A stretch of DNA of 15,393 nucleotides, from the NCBI GenBank assembly GCA_020052215.1, contig JAGVPN010000502.1, positions 1-15,393 on the forward strand. The letters run 5' to 3'. Each line of letters starts with the position of its first letter. Positions within the stretch are counted from its first letter, which is position 1. Positions 7,084-13,906 of this stretch are shown here, piece by piece. Source of the DNA: Syntrophobacterales bacterium (GTDB lineage Bacteria > Desulfobacterota > Desulfobaccia > Desulfobaccales > 0-14-0-80-60-11). The notes beneath the pieces are model-generated. The model made no database searches, was not told where the DNA came from, and saw only the letters and a list, made by a program, of their open reading frames with translations. The translations under genes and the position numbers were made by a program.

Positions 7084-8037
7084 CTAGCCACCCAGCGCGG
7101 CAAAAACTGATGGCAGGGTTATCACGCTGGCGAGAATGTTAAAGAAGGTCAGGCTCGCGCAAATTTCCGGAGCGCAATGGTAGCGAGTCGCAAATACCAA
7201 AGGCAAAATGGCCGATGGCATCCCGCTTTCCAGCACCAGGACTTGACGCTGCTCCAAGGAGAGTTGGTACCAGGAGGCCTGCACGTTACACAGCCAGGGT
7301 TGGAAGACCAATTGAATCAGAGCCGACATGACGATTAAGGGGGCTAGTACCCGGACGCGGGGATACTTCAGTTGAATTCCCAAGATTAGGCAAGAAAGAA
7401 GGGGCAGGGCATCCCTGATCATGTCGAATGTCTTAAAGAAGGGCGCTAAAAAAGGCTGCTGGGGGTCAAGACCCAGGGGCGAAACCAGCAACCCGGCCAC
7501 CAGGGCCACGAAAATCGGGGAGCGCAAGTAATCCCGCAATGACTGGAAAATGGACCTGGGCTCCCCCATTCCCTCGCCAAAGTACATAGCCACCACGACA
7601 CAGATGGTAAACAGCGGCAACCCCACCCCCAGTTCGCTCAGCAAAATGGCATCAGTTAAAGCCTCGGGGTTGTGAGGGAAGGCATACTGGATCAAGGGAT
7701 AACCGATCAGGGCGGAGGAGCTGAAGGAGGAAGAGAGCATCAGGGCGCCGACATGAGTTCGAGGTTCCTTTAAAATCTTTCCTGCTAACCAAGCCATCCC
7801 CAGGGAAACACAGCCCGTAACTATCATGGCAACGATCAGCAGTAATTGGCGGCGGTTTATCTGGTGCGTAGCCAATTGGGAAAAAATCACTGCGGGCAAC
7901 GCCACCTCGGTCACTAGGCGGGCAAATAAGGGGCCATGCTCCTCCCGGATGACCTCAAATCTTTTTAACAGCAAACAAACCAGGACCAGGAAGGCAAAGG
8001 CTAATATAGTTTGGAGGACAAGCAGGTTGTGGCTCAT
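7084..8037 (-). CDS. AEC family transporter (auxin efflux carrier / malate permease type)
   Basis: This 317-residue membrane protein belongs to the AEC family, which exports or exchanges organic anions; bacterial members include malate and malonate carriers. It has about ten hydrophobic segments in the 5+5 arrangement. Family-typical text includes a first helix leading to LLKRFEVIREEHGPLFARLVTEVALPAVIF near the N-terminus, where the conserved N/T-x-x-x-P-A region lies. Later come SSSFSSSALIGYPL (with the conserved N-x-G/IGYPL kind of turn), a P-x-L-G loop at about 160, and ESGMPSAILPLVFATRY in the second-to-last helices. The start is ATG with AGGAG 11 bases upstream, somewhat far. A promoter with a perfect TATAAT precedes it. 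The substrate cannot be predicted from the neighbours. Confidence 0.88.
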   Translation of the reverse strand: MSHNLLVLQTILAFAFLVLVCLLLKRFEVIREEHGPLFARLVTEVALPAVIFSQLATHQINRRQLLLIVAMIVTGCVSLGMAWLAGKILKEPRTHVGALMLSSSFSSSALIGYPLIQYAFPHNPEALTDAILLSELGVGLPLFTICVVVAMYFGEGMGEPRSIFQSLRDYLRSPIFVALVAGLLVSPLGLDPQQPFLAPFFKTFDMIRDALPLLSCLILGIQLKYPRVRVLAPLIVMSALIQLVFQPWLCNVQASWYQLSLEQRQVLVLESGMPSAILPLVFATRYHCAPEICASLTFFNILASVITLPSVFAALGG

Positions 8038-8082
8038 AGTAGATTAAGCTCCTGAAGCCGCCCCCTTTGGGACAATGAACAA

Positions 8083-8112
8083 ATTATAGTGCACTGTTTA
8101 ACCCTAAGGCAA
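8083..8112 (-). promoter_or_regulatory. Putative sigma-70 promoter of the AEC carrier gene
   Basis: Minus strand: TTGCCT (8112-8107), an 18-base spacer and a perfect TATAAT (8088-8083). Transcription would start near 8076, about 40 bases before the ATG. It begins right where the tRNA terminator ends. Confidence 0.5.
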
Positions 8113-8145
8113 ATAAAAAAACCCCTTGAAAAATCAAGGGGTTTT
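8111..8145 (-). terminator. Intrinsic terminator of the tRNA operon
   Basis: A perfect 12-bp stem, AAAACCCCTTGA (8118-8129) with TCAAGGGGTTTT (8134-8145), and an AAAA loop. On the minus strand it is followed by a T-rich run, giving a strong terminator for the two tRNA genes just upstream. The T-tract on the plus strand is only four bases. Confidence 0.88.
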
Positions 8146-8153
8146 AAATTTCA

Positions 8154-8229
8154 TGGCTCCCCGGGACGGACTCGAACCGCCGACAAGGTGGTTAACAGCC
8201 ACCCGCTCTACCAGCTGAGCTACCGGGGA
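8154..8229 (-). tRNA. tRNA-Asn (GTT)
   Basis: A full cloverleaf can be drawn on the minus strand. The acceptor stem is TCCCCGG/CCGGGGA with discriminator G and encoded CCA. The D-arm contains AGCTCAGCTGGTAGAGC, the anticodon loop is CTGTTAA with anticodon GTT, and the T-arm carries GGTTCGAGTCC. The length is 76 with CCA. It is the second gene of the tRNA pair, 14 bases after tRNA-Gln, and runs into the terminator at 8111-8145. Confidence 0.95.
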
Positions 8230-8243
8230 TTGTGAAGTCAATT

Positions 8244-8317
8244 TGGCTGGGGGACAAGGATTCGAACCTTGATAGGCAACTCCAGAGGCTGCAGTCCTGC
8301 CGTTAGACGATCCCCCA
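8244..8317 (-). tRNA. tRNA-Gln (CTG)
   Basis: Minus-strand cloverleaf with acceptor stem TGGGGGA/TCCCCCA, discriminator G and encoded CCA. The D-arm is GTC-TAACGGCAG-GAC, the anticodon stem GCAGC/GTTGC (one G-T pair) and the loop CTCTGGA, giving anticodon CTG. The T-arm is CAAGG-TTCGAAT-CCTTG. The U-starting acceptor stem is typical of tRNA-Gln. The length is 74 with CCA. Confidence 0.94.
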
Positions 8318-8329
8318 AACGCACCTTTT

Positions 8330-8358
8330 TATATACCCAGGCGCGGCAAGTTTGTCAA
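8330..8358 (-). promoter_or_regulatory. Promoter of the tRNA-Gln/tRNA-Asn operon
   Basis: Minus strand: a perfect TTGACA (8358-8353), a 17-base spacer and TATATA (8335-8330). The predicted start is only a few bases before the tRNA-Gln 5' end, as is common for bacterial tRNA operons. Confidence 0.7.
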
Positions 8359-8424
8359 GGGGTTGGACGGTCTTGCCGGTCCCTGGTCCAGGCAGCCTTT
8401 CCCGCGGTTCCCTGGCACTCCGGG

Positions 8425-9609
8425 TCAGAGGGGTTGGAGTCCCACTTTCCTGGTGACCGCCAGAAAGAAGGGAATAGCCAGGAGTTGGGCCGTTACCGAA
8501 AAGGCCACCAGGGCCACCAGGGAAAACTCATAAAGCAATCCCATGAGGGCGCTGCCCAGGAACCAGAACAGGCCGAAGCCGGCGTTGAAGAGGCCGTAAC
8601 CGGTGGCCCGGCGGTCCCGGGGCACCAGGTCCGCCAGGGCCGCCTTGATGATGGACTCCAGTGACCCCATGCCGATCCCCCAGAGGACCATGCCCAACAG
8701 GGCGAGCTTAAAGCCTCCCCAAAAAACCAGGGGAGCAAAACAGGCCGACAGGACCGCAGTTACAACGATGACCGGCATTCCCAGGCGGTCAAACAGACGT
8801 CCCAAGACCAGGGCGGCCACCGCGTCCACCCCCATGGCAACGGCATAAAATAACGGTATCCATTCTGAAGGCAGCAGCGCGGTTTTGCCGAAGTGATAGG
8901 CGATCAAGGGAAAGTCGGCATAGCCCGCGCCCAGCAATCCCACCGCCACGACATAGAGCCAGTAAGGGCGGGTGAACCCGGTGGTGGTGGTGAGCGCCGG
9001 GGCGCTCACCTCTAGGTGCTGGGGGTGGGGATAGAAACGGGCCGCCACGGTAATCACCACCAGCGCCAAGACGGCCGGCAGCAAGAGAACGGCAAACCCT
9101 TCCCGGTACCCACCGCGGTAATATAAGACCGCGGCTACGATGAGCGGTCCGGCGACCGCGCCGATCTGGTCCATGGCTTCATGAAAACCGAAGCCCCAGC
9201 CCCGGCCCACGGAGGCAGTGGCGTGGGAGAGCATGGCGTCCCGGGCCGGGGTGCGGATGGCCTTGCCGATGCGCTCCAGCATCAGCAGCCCCACGGCAAT
9301 TTCCCAACTCCCCGCCAGGGCCAGAAGAGGTATGGCCAAGAGGTTCAGGGCATAGCCGGCAAAGGTGATGAGCCAATAGCGCCCCAGGCGATCGGTGAGA
9401 TAGCCGGAGCCCAGTCGCAGGGCGTAGCCCAGGAACTCCCCCAGGCCCGCCACCACGCCCACCACCACGGCGCTGGCCTTGAGAGTCCCCAGAAAGGGGC
9501 CGCTGATACTCCGGGCCCCTTCATAGGTCATGTCGCTGAAGAGACTGACCACCCCCAGCAAGATGATGAACCGCCAGGCCGCGGCTTTATTAAGGTCCCT
9601 CAGGGGCAT
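8425..9609 (-). CDS. Major facilitator superfamily (MFS) transporter
   Basis: This 394-residue inner-membrane carrier has about twelve hydrophobic segments. The loop between helices 2 and 3 reads GSGYLTDRLGRYW (67-79), the MFS motif A (G-x-x-x-D-R-x-G-R). The half-repeat is LGRLFDRLGMP between helices 8 and 9. The N-terminal SLFSDMTYEGARS (22-34) is shared, as far as I recall, with a group of uncharacterised bacterial MFS permeases. The start is ATG, with AGGA about 10 bases upstream. It follows the universal stress gene on the same strand with a 71-base gap that contains no obvious terminator. It may therefore be the last gene of the fluoride-riboswitch operon, but a separate promoter cannot be excluded. 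The substrate is unknown. Confidence 0.87.
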   Translation of the reverse strand: MPLRDLNKAAAWRFIILLGVVSLFSDMTYEGARSISGPFLGTLKASAVVVGVVAGLGEFLGYALRLGSGYLTDRLGRYWLITFAGYALNLLAIPLLALAGSWEIAVGLLMLERIGKAIRTPARDAMLSHATASVGRGWGFGFHEAMDQIGAVAGPLIVAAVLYYRGGYREGFAVLLLPAVLALVVITVAARFYPHPQHLEVSAPALTTTTGFTRPYWLYVVAVGLLGAGYADFPLIAYHFGKTALLPSEWIPLFYAVAMGVDAVAALVLGRLFDRLGMPVIVVTAVLSACFAPLVFWGGFKLALLGMVLWGIGMGSLESIIKAALADLVPRDRRATGYGLFNAGFGLFWFLGSALMGLLYEFSLVALVAFSVTAQLLAIPFFLAVTRKVGLQPL

Positions 9610-9680
9610 TGACGGTAATTCCTAAAAACGCCCAAGGCCCGGTAAAGTTGGAGGAAGTCCCGGCACCGGACCCCCAAGTC

Positions 9681-10103
9681 TTAGCGCACAATGAGGACAC
9701 TGCACGGGGCATGGCGGCTCACTTTTTCGGCGGTGGTGCCTAAGAAAGCCGCCCAGACCCCGGAAAGGCCGGTGTGGCCCACCAATACCAGGTCGAACTT
9801 GCCTTCCTTCGCCACCGCCACAATGGTCTGGGCCGGGTGGCCGGGCCGCATGAGGGTCTTGAGCTCTATCCCGGCTTCCTTCGCCTTCGCTTTGGCGGCC
9901 TCCAGCAGCTTGCCATATTGGTCGTTGGCAAACTGCTTTTCTTCCTTGACCTCATCAATGGTGCCGCTGAAGCGGGGCAGTTTTTCCTGCACCGCCACGG
10001 CCCAGAGTTCGGCGCCGTGAATTTTAGCCAGATCAATCCCTACCGCCAGGGCCCGGTTGGCGCCCTCGGAGCCGTCATACGCCAGCAAGATTTTCCGGAA
10101 CAT
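9681..10103 (-). CDS. Universal stress protein, UspA family, ATP-binding type
   Basis: This is a single Usp domain of 140 residues. It starts MFRKILLAYDGSE with the conserved Asp10. It contains the full nucleotide-binding motif G-2x-G-9x-G-T: Gly109, Gly112 and Gly122-Thr123, in VGHTGLSG...LGTTAEKV. It ends with the standard HAPCSVLIVR strand. Such proteins bind ATP and often regulate transporters encoded next to them. Here the gene starts 15 bases after the antiporter stop, with AGGGAGG and AGGAG upstream of the ATG. It is very likely co-transcribed with the antiporter and therefore under the fluoride riboswitch. Confidence 0.93.
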   Translation of the reverse strand: MFRKILLAYDGSEGANRALAVGIDLAKIHGAELWAVAVQEKLPRFSGTIDEVKEEKQFANDQYGKLLEAAKAKAKEAGIELKTLMRPGHPAQTIVAVAKEGKFDLVLVGHTGLSGVWAAFLGTTAEKVSRHAPCSVLIVR

Positions 10104-10118
10104 CTCCTAACCTCCCTT

Positions 10119-11323
10119 TCACTCTTCCACGTTATGCAAAAAGTGGTCGGCGCTGCCTTCGTACCCCACCTCAGCCTCCCCCAGGGAACCCACTTCCCGG
10201 GGCTGAAAAAAGACCTGGGCGATGATGGTGGGAATCACCGCCGAGGCAATGACCACCGTCACCAGGATGGAATACTGGTCCTGATTGATGTAGCCGTAGT
10301 TATAGCCGAACAGGGCCGAAATGCTGCCGAAGGTGAGACCGGTGGCCATCATCAAAGTAGTATAATTGCTCTCCCGGAGCGGCATCTTGAAGATTCTGCA
10401 CATGGGCCAGACGCCGATGACCTTGGTGATCATCTTCACCCAGAACAGGGCCACCAGGAGGCCCAGGCTGGCCAAGAGCGCCGGCAGCGAAATCAGGGTG
10501 CCGGCCTTGATGAAGAAGAAGGGGGTCAAAAGAGCGAAGGTAATGGAGCGCATGCGCAAGATGAGGAGCTTGTTGTGGACAAAGATGCCGGCCACCACCA
10601 TGCCGAATAGATAGGCGGGGAGCACGGCTTCGCTCCGGGCGGTGACCGCCAGACCGCCCAGGGCGCAGAGGATCAGGAAGATGAACTTGATCTCCGGTTC
10701 ACTTACCCGGCCTCCCCACCTGGCTAACATCCAGCGGGTGGCGGCCGGTAGGCGCCACAGGACCACCGCGGTAACCAGGGTGAAAATCAGCAGCCAGTAA
10801 TCGTAGTTGGCAAAGATCAACCCCAGGGCCAGGACGGTGCCCAGGTCGGTGATGAAGCAGGCGGCCAGGATGAGCTTACCCAGGTCCGTTTCGTTCAGAC
10901 CCGTCTCCCCATCACCGCATAGACCACGGCCATGGAGGTGGTGGACAGGGCGATGCCGGCGATCTGGGAGGCCTGCCAGGTCCAGCCGCTGACCCAGTAG
11001 GCGTAAGCCCAGGCCCCCAGAAACGGCAGCAGGAAAGAAAGAATGCCGATGGCCAGGGTAGGTTTCAGCTGCCGCCGGAAGGCCTCCGGCTCGATCTCGG
11101 CGCCGGCCAGGAAGGTCAGAACCACCGAGGCAAAGCCCGCCAGGAAGTTTATCCAGGCATTGGGTTGGAAGAGGGCGGAACCGAAGTACGTTCCCAGGTT
11201 GCCGGCCACTAAGCCCAGAAAAATCTCCACCAGGGCCACGGAAATGCCGATGCGGATGGAGATGAGGCTGGCCAGAAGGGCCAGGCCCATCCAGGCCGCC
11301 GCGGTGTACCAGACTTGCTCCAC
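10119..11323 (-). pseudogene. CPA2-family cation/proton antiporter, interrupted by a one-base frameshift
   Basis: This is a Kef/Na+:H+ exchanger-type membrane antiporter of about 401 residues if restored, with only the transport domain and no TrkA domain. The N-terminal frame runs from GTG at 11323 (AGGAG 6 bases upstream) to a TGA at 10895-10897, and includes ALVEIFLGLVAGN, FLAGAEIEP and STTSMAVVYAVM. The C-terminal frame continues at 10907 with ETGLNETDLGKLILAACF, then ITDLGTVLALGLIF (the conserved membrane Asp), and runs to 10119. The two frames join at a GGGG run (complement of 10907-10910), where one base is missing relative to an intact gene. A sequencing error, a real deletion or ribosomal slippage could explain it. 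An upstream GTG at 11377 lies inside the terminator and is not the start. It is the first gene after the leftward riboswitch. Confidence 0.85.
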
Positions 11324-11354
11324 TTTATTCTCCTGAAACCGATGCGGGGTGGTG

Positions 11355-11397
11355 AATAAAAAAAGGCCCTGACCCACACCCGGTGAGATCAGGAGCC
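11355..11397 (-). terminator. Riboswitch-controlled intrinsic terminator before the antiporter gene
   Basis: Minus strand: GGCTCCTGA (11397-11389) pairs with TCAGGGCC (11372-11365), giving eight pairs with one bulged T. This is followed directly by T7-A-T-T. The 5' arm contains CTCC, which is also the 3' strand of the aptamer pseudoknot, so the two structures exclude each other. This is an ON switch on ligand binding. Confidence 0.8.
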
Positions 11398-11458
11398 ATC
11401 AGTGTCATCACGGTTCGGGCAGACTATCCTCCACCCCGGCGGACTCCATCGCCTAATT
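11388..11458 (-). ncRNA. Fluoride riboswitch (crcB motif) upstream of the antiporter-usp operon
   Basis: The minus-strand RNA has the aptamer hallmarks. P1 is the hairpin GGCG-ATGGAGTC-CGCC (11453-11438). A GAAC linker leads to a short P2, GTG-ATGA-CAC, followed by TGATGGCTCCT. Loop residues GGAGT can pair with GCTCC (11396-11392), one G-T pair, to make the pseudoknot. Compared with the usual motif, about 21 extra bases sit between P1 and the AAC linker. In known members of this class, fluoride (with Mg) stabilises the pseudoknot. Here that would block the overlapping terminator and permit transcription of the antiporter, the stress protein and perhaps the MFS gene. Confidence 0.84.
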
Positions 11459-11465
11459 TTAACTA

Positions 11466-11495
11466 ACCTTAACTCCGCTTGTCCTGATTGGTCAA
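11466..11495 (-). promoter_or_regulatory. Possible promoter of the leftward riboswitch operon
   Basis: Minus strand: TTGACC (11495-11490), an 18-base spacer and TAAGGT (11471-11466). The -10 is poor (3 of 6), but the predicted start near 11459 falls just before the aptamer, as needed. A better-looking TAAAAT closer to the aptamer would start transcription inside P1 and is less likely. Confidence 0.38.
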
Positions 11496-11541
11496 GAAAA
11501 ATTTGCACAAAGCAGAATTTCTGGAGAGGTCTCTTTTAAAG

Positions 11542-11571
11542 TTGACATATGGTCGGTTTCCGAGCGATAAT
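11542..11571 (+). promoter_or_regulatory. Promoter of the rightward riboswitch / dynamin-like GTPase gene
   Basis: TTGACA (11542-11547, perfect), an 18-base spacer and GATAAT (11566-11571, 5 of 6). Transcription would begin around 11578, a few bases before the aptamer P1 stem at 11584. Confidence 0.72.
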
Positions 11572-11580
11572 TTTAACTTA

Positions 11581-11642
11581 GAGAAGGCGATGAAGTCCGC
11601 CTTAATTGCCCGCGGGTGCCAGGTGGGCTGATGACTTCTGTC
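11581..11642 (+). ncRNA. Fluoride riboswitch (crcB motif) upstream of the dynamin-like GTPase gene
   Basis: P1 is AAGGCG-ATGAAGTC-CGCCTT (11584-11603). The linker AATT is followed by P2, GCCC (11608-11611) with GGGC (11625-11628), and then TGATGACTTCTG. Loop GAAGT (11592-11596) pairs perfectly with ACTTC (11634-11638) to form the pseudoknot. The layout, GGCGATG-x-x-GTCCGCC then GGGCTGATGAC, matches the fluoride aptamer consensus closely, and the P1 loop is nearly the same as in the leftward copy (ATGAAGTC against ATGGAGTC). It lies between a good promoter and an intrinsic terminator, so it should act as a transcriptional ON switch for the GTPase. Confidence 0.92.
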
Positions 11643-11668
11643 CATTTAAGGGGCAGAAGTTTTTTTTT
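11634..11668 (+). terminator. Riboswitch-controlled intrinsic terminator before the GTPase gene
   Basis: ACTTCTGTCC (11634-11643) pairs with GGGCAGAAGT (11651-11660), giving ten pairs including one G-T, with a 7-base loop and nine T residues (11660-11668). The left arm begins with the ACTTC that also forms the aptamer pseudoknot, so ligand-bound aptamer and terminator are mutually exclusive. The gene's ribosome-binding site lies beyond it, at about 11679-11684. Confidence 0.9.
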
Positions 11669-11689
11669 GCCCAACCGCAAGGAGAAGCA

Positions 11690-13444
11690 ATGGGGGTTTA
11701 CCGGGACCTGAAAGAAGATTTGGAAAAAGAGTTGAGCCAATTAGCCGGGCTGCCGGAACTGCAAGGGTCGAACCTGGCCCGGCTTATCGACAAGCTGCGG
11801 GAAAATCGCTTTAATTTGGTGGTCCTGGGAGCTTTCAAACGGGGCAAGAGCACGCTGATCAATGCCCTCCTGGGCGAGCCGCTGTTGCCGACTGCCATTG
11901 TCCCCCTGACCTCGGTAGTCACCGTCTTGGGATACGGCGAGCACTTAAATATCGAGGTCCTGTTTCACAATGGAGAGCGGCAAAAAATCTCCCAGCCGGA
12001 ATTAGTGGAGTATATCACCGAGAAAGGCAATCCGCACAATCAGAAGGGGGTAAGGGAAGTAGCTATCACCTATCCCTCGGATTATTTGAAGGATGGGGTG
12101 CGGATCATCGACACTCCCGGGGTCGGCTCGGTCTATTGCCATAACACCGAAGTGGCCTATAATTATCTTCCCCAGGTGGATGCGGCCATTTTTGTGGTCA
12201 CCGTTGACCCGCCGCTGTCTGCCGCAGAGCAGGAGTTTCTCAAGGATATCCGCGAGTATGTCCATAAATTATTCGTGGTCCTTAATAAAGTCGATTACGT
12301 GGAAGAGGCTCAGCGCCAAGAGGTTTTAGAATTCACCACCCAGATGCTGCAAGCCAATTTAGCCACCGAGCACGTCATGATCTTCCCCCTGGCGGCTAAA
12401 CTGGCGCTGGACGGTAAGGTCAAAAGACACCCCGAACTTCTTAAAGCCAGTCTGCTCCCCGAGTTTGAAAATCATTTACGGCAGTTTCTCTATAAAGAAA
12501 AAGGCCGGGTGCTGTTGATTTCTTGCCTCAGCGGCGCCCTTAAGACCATCACCGATTCGACCCTGGCCCTTAAGGTGGAACGCCAGGCCAGTGCCATGCC
12601 GCTCAAAGAATTGGCGGAAAAGATCGCCCGTTTCAACCAGGAATTGCAGGGCCTGGAAAAAGAACGGGAACTGTCTTTGCTGCTGCTGGATGGTCGGATC
12701 AAGGGCGTTATCGGCGAAATAGAAACGGACCTCAACGCCTTCAAGCAAGAGACCATCATCAATCTGCGCCGGAAGATGGAAGGGGTATTCCAGCAGAAAA
12801 ACCAGGCTGCCGGAGATTTGCGCAAGGAAACGGAAGAAAGTCTGTTTGCCGCCTTGCGGGAGGTATTCACCACCTGGCGACGCCAGGAAATCGAGAAACT
12901 CTCCCAGAAATTGGCCGATACCCACCAGGATTTCGCCACCCGCATCAATGCCATCCTGGAGCGTTTGACCCAGTTGACCGCCCGTATCTTTGATTTTTCT
13001 CTCAGAGGTTTTGCGGCGGAGGAAGCTTTCCCCGATCTGCGCCAATTCTGGTTTAAATTTAAGGATGAACCGGTGGGCTTAGAGATTCTCCAGATGACCG
13101 TAACCTCCCTCCTGCCCCGGGCCTTGACTAAAGGCTTGCTCTTAAAAAAGCTCTTGGAAAATGTCGGCGAATTGGTGGATAAGCATTGCGGGCGCCTGCG
13201 CTACGATTTTCATCAGCGGCTTCAGGAAATCGCCCGAGATTTCCGCCAGACCTGGCTCGCCAAGATCGACGCCACCACGCAAAGCATCCGGCAGGCCCTG
13301 GACCGGGCTTTGACCCAAAAACAGACCAGCGCCCAGACTACCGCCGATAGAATGGGGCAGATAGATCAAAGATTGACCGAAATCCTTCAGGCCGAATCAA
13401 AATTATTCGCTTTAAAGGAGCAGATTGACAACACCTTGACCTGA
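11690..13444 (+). CDS. Dynamin-like GTPase under fluoride riboswitch control
   Basis: This is a 584-residue large GTPase. G1 is GAFKRGKST (47-55), G2 is Thr74 in VPLTS, G3 is DTPGVGS (141-147) and G4 is NKVD (199-202). The long C-terminal part (about 310-584) is predicted to be mainly helical and coiled-coil, with one more hydrophobic stretch (about 463-485, LQMTVTSLLPRALTKGLLLKKLL) that could touch membrane. Bacterial dynamin-like proteins of this layout bind, fuse or protect membranes. The start is ATG at 11690 with AAGGAG about 6 bases upstream. A more upstream in-frame ATG at 11606 lies inside the riboswitch and is not credible. No terminator is evident after the stop, so transcription may continue into the two small paralogues. 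Confidence 0.88.
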   Translation: MGVYRDLKEDLEKELSQLAGLPELQGSNLARLIDKLRENRFNLVVLGAFKRGKSTLINALLGEPLLPTAIVPLTSVVTVLGYGEHLNIEVLFHNGERQKISQPELVEYITEKGNPHNQKGVREVAITYPSDYLKDGVRIIDTPGVGSVYCHNTEVAYNYLPQVDAAIFVVTVDPPLSAAEQEFLKDIREYVHKLFVVLNKVDYVEEAQRQEVLEFTTQMLQANLATEHVMIFPLAAKLALDGKVKRHPELLKASLLPEFENHLRQFLYKEKGRVLLISCLSGALKTITDSTLALKVERQASAMPLKELAEKIARFNQELQGLEKERELSLLLLDGRIKGVIGEIETDLNAFKQETIINLRRKMEGVFQQKNQAAGDLRKETEESLFAALREVFTTWRRQEIEKLSQKLADTHQDFATRINAILERLTQLTARIFDFSLRGFAAEEAFPDLRQFWFKFKDEPVGLEILQMTVTSLLPRALTKGLLLKKLLENVGELVDKHCGRLRYDFHQRLQEIARDFRQTWLAKIDATTQSIRQALDRALTQKQTSAQTTADRMGQIDQRLTEILQAESKLFALKEQIDNTLT

Positions 13445-13506
13445 TCGCTTAACTTCGGGGTAATTATTGAAAGTATTTGTGAAAAAAGGAGGTTAGGCTT
13501 GACTTG

Positions 13507-13524
13507 GGTAAGAATAATCTTACC
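13507..13524. repeat. Perfect inverted repeat in the leader of the small paralogue genes
   Basis: GGTAAGA-ataa-TCTTACC is a perfect 7-bp inverted repeat, 39 bases before the start of the first 94-residue gene. It follows a TTGACT that could be a -35 box, but I see no convincing -10. It could be an operator or an RNA hairpin; without a T-run it is not a terminator. Confidence 0.45.
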
Positions 13525-13562
13525 TTAAATACAAACCCCCATCACCTCAAGAGGAGGCGGCG

Positions 13563-13847
13563 ATGAAAGACTTTGAGAAGATCATCCGGGAAAAGGGATT
13601 GCCCGAGGTTGGGCAGCAGGTGCGCAACAAGAAATATGGCACGGTCTGGCGGGTCATGGAGAAAAAAGAAGTTTGGGCCAATATCGAGCCTGACCCCAAG
13701 ACCGGCGAGCCCCGCATGGTCCCGGCCATTTATCTGCTGTATTGGCGGGTCAAGGAGGGAGAGCGGCCCGGGGTGGGCAAAATGATGGGCTATGAGTATA
13801 CGCTGTATGACAATACCTTCGCGCTTAACTGGGATATGGTGAACTGA
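13563..13847 (+). CDS. Conserved small protein of unknown function, first of a tandem pair
   Basis: I do not recognise this 94-residue soluble protein. It is rich in aromatic and basic residues, without a signal peptide or membrane segment. Notable text includes EKGLPEVGQQVRNKKYGTVW (11-30), DPKTGEPR, and AIYLLYWRV in the middle, likely beta strands of a small barrel-like fold. The start has GAGGAGG at 13551-13557. It is 118 bases after the GTPase stop, on the same strand. About 55 of 94 positions are identical to the next gene, with no gaps, so the pair arose by duplication. Confidence 0.72.
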   Translation: MKDFEKIIREKGLPEVGQQVRNKKYGTVWRVMEKKEVWANIEPDPKTGEPRMVPAIYLLYWRVKEGERPGVGKMMGYEYTLYDNTFALNWDMVN

Positions 13848-13906
13848 TCGGCGCTTTCACGTAAAACCGTTATGCACCCATTGACCTGATTTCCCCGGAG
13901 GCGACC

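Noticed and set aside
8269..8664. Plus-strand frame of 131 codons
   Set aside because: It runs across the tRNA-Gln gene and the end of the MFS gene in antisense and has shadow-like composition.
9774..10610. Plus-strand frame of 278 codons
   Set aside because: It is antisense to the usp gene and the antiporter C-terminal half, both clearly coding on the minus strand.
11324..11377. GTG at 11377 as the antiporter start
   Set aside because: It lies within the intrinsic terminator of the leftward riboswitch. GTG at 11323 has AGGAG six bases upstream and begins just before the first membrane helix.
11606..11689. N-terminal extension of the GTPase by 28 residues
   Set aside because: This start lies inside the riboswitch aptamer and the extension would be translated through the terminator hairpin. 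The ATG at 11690 has AAGGAG properly placed.
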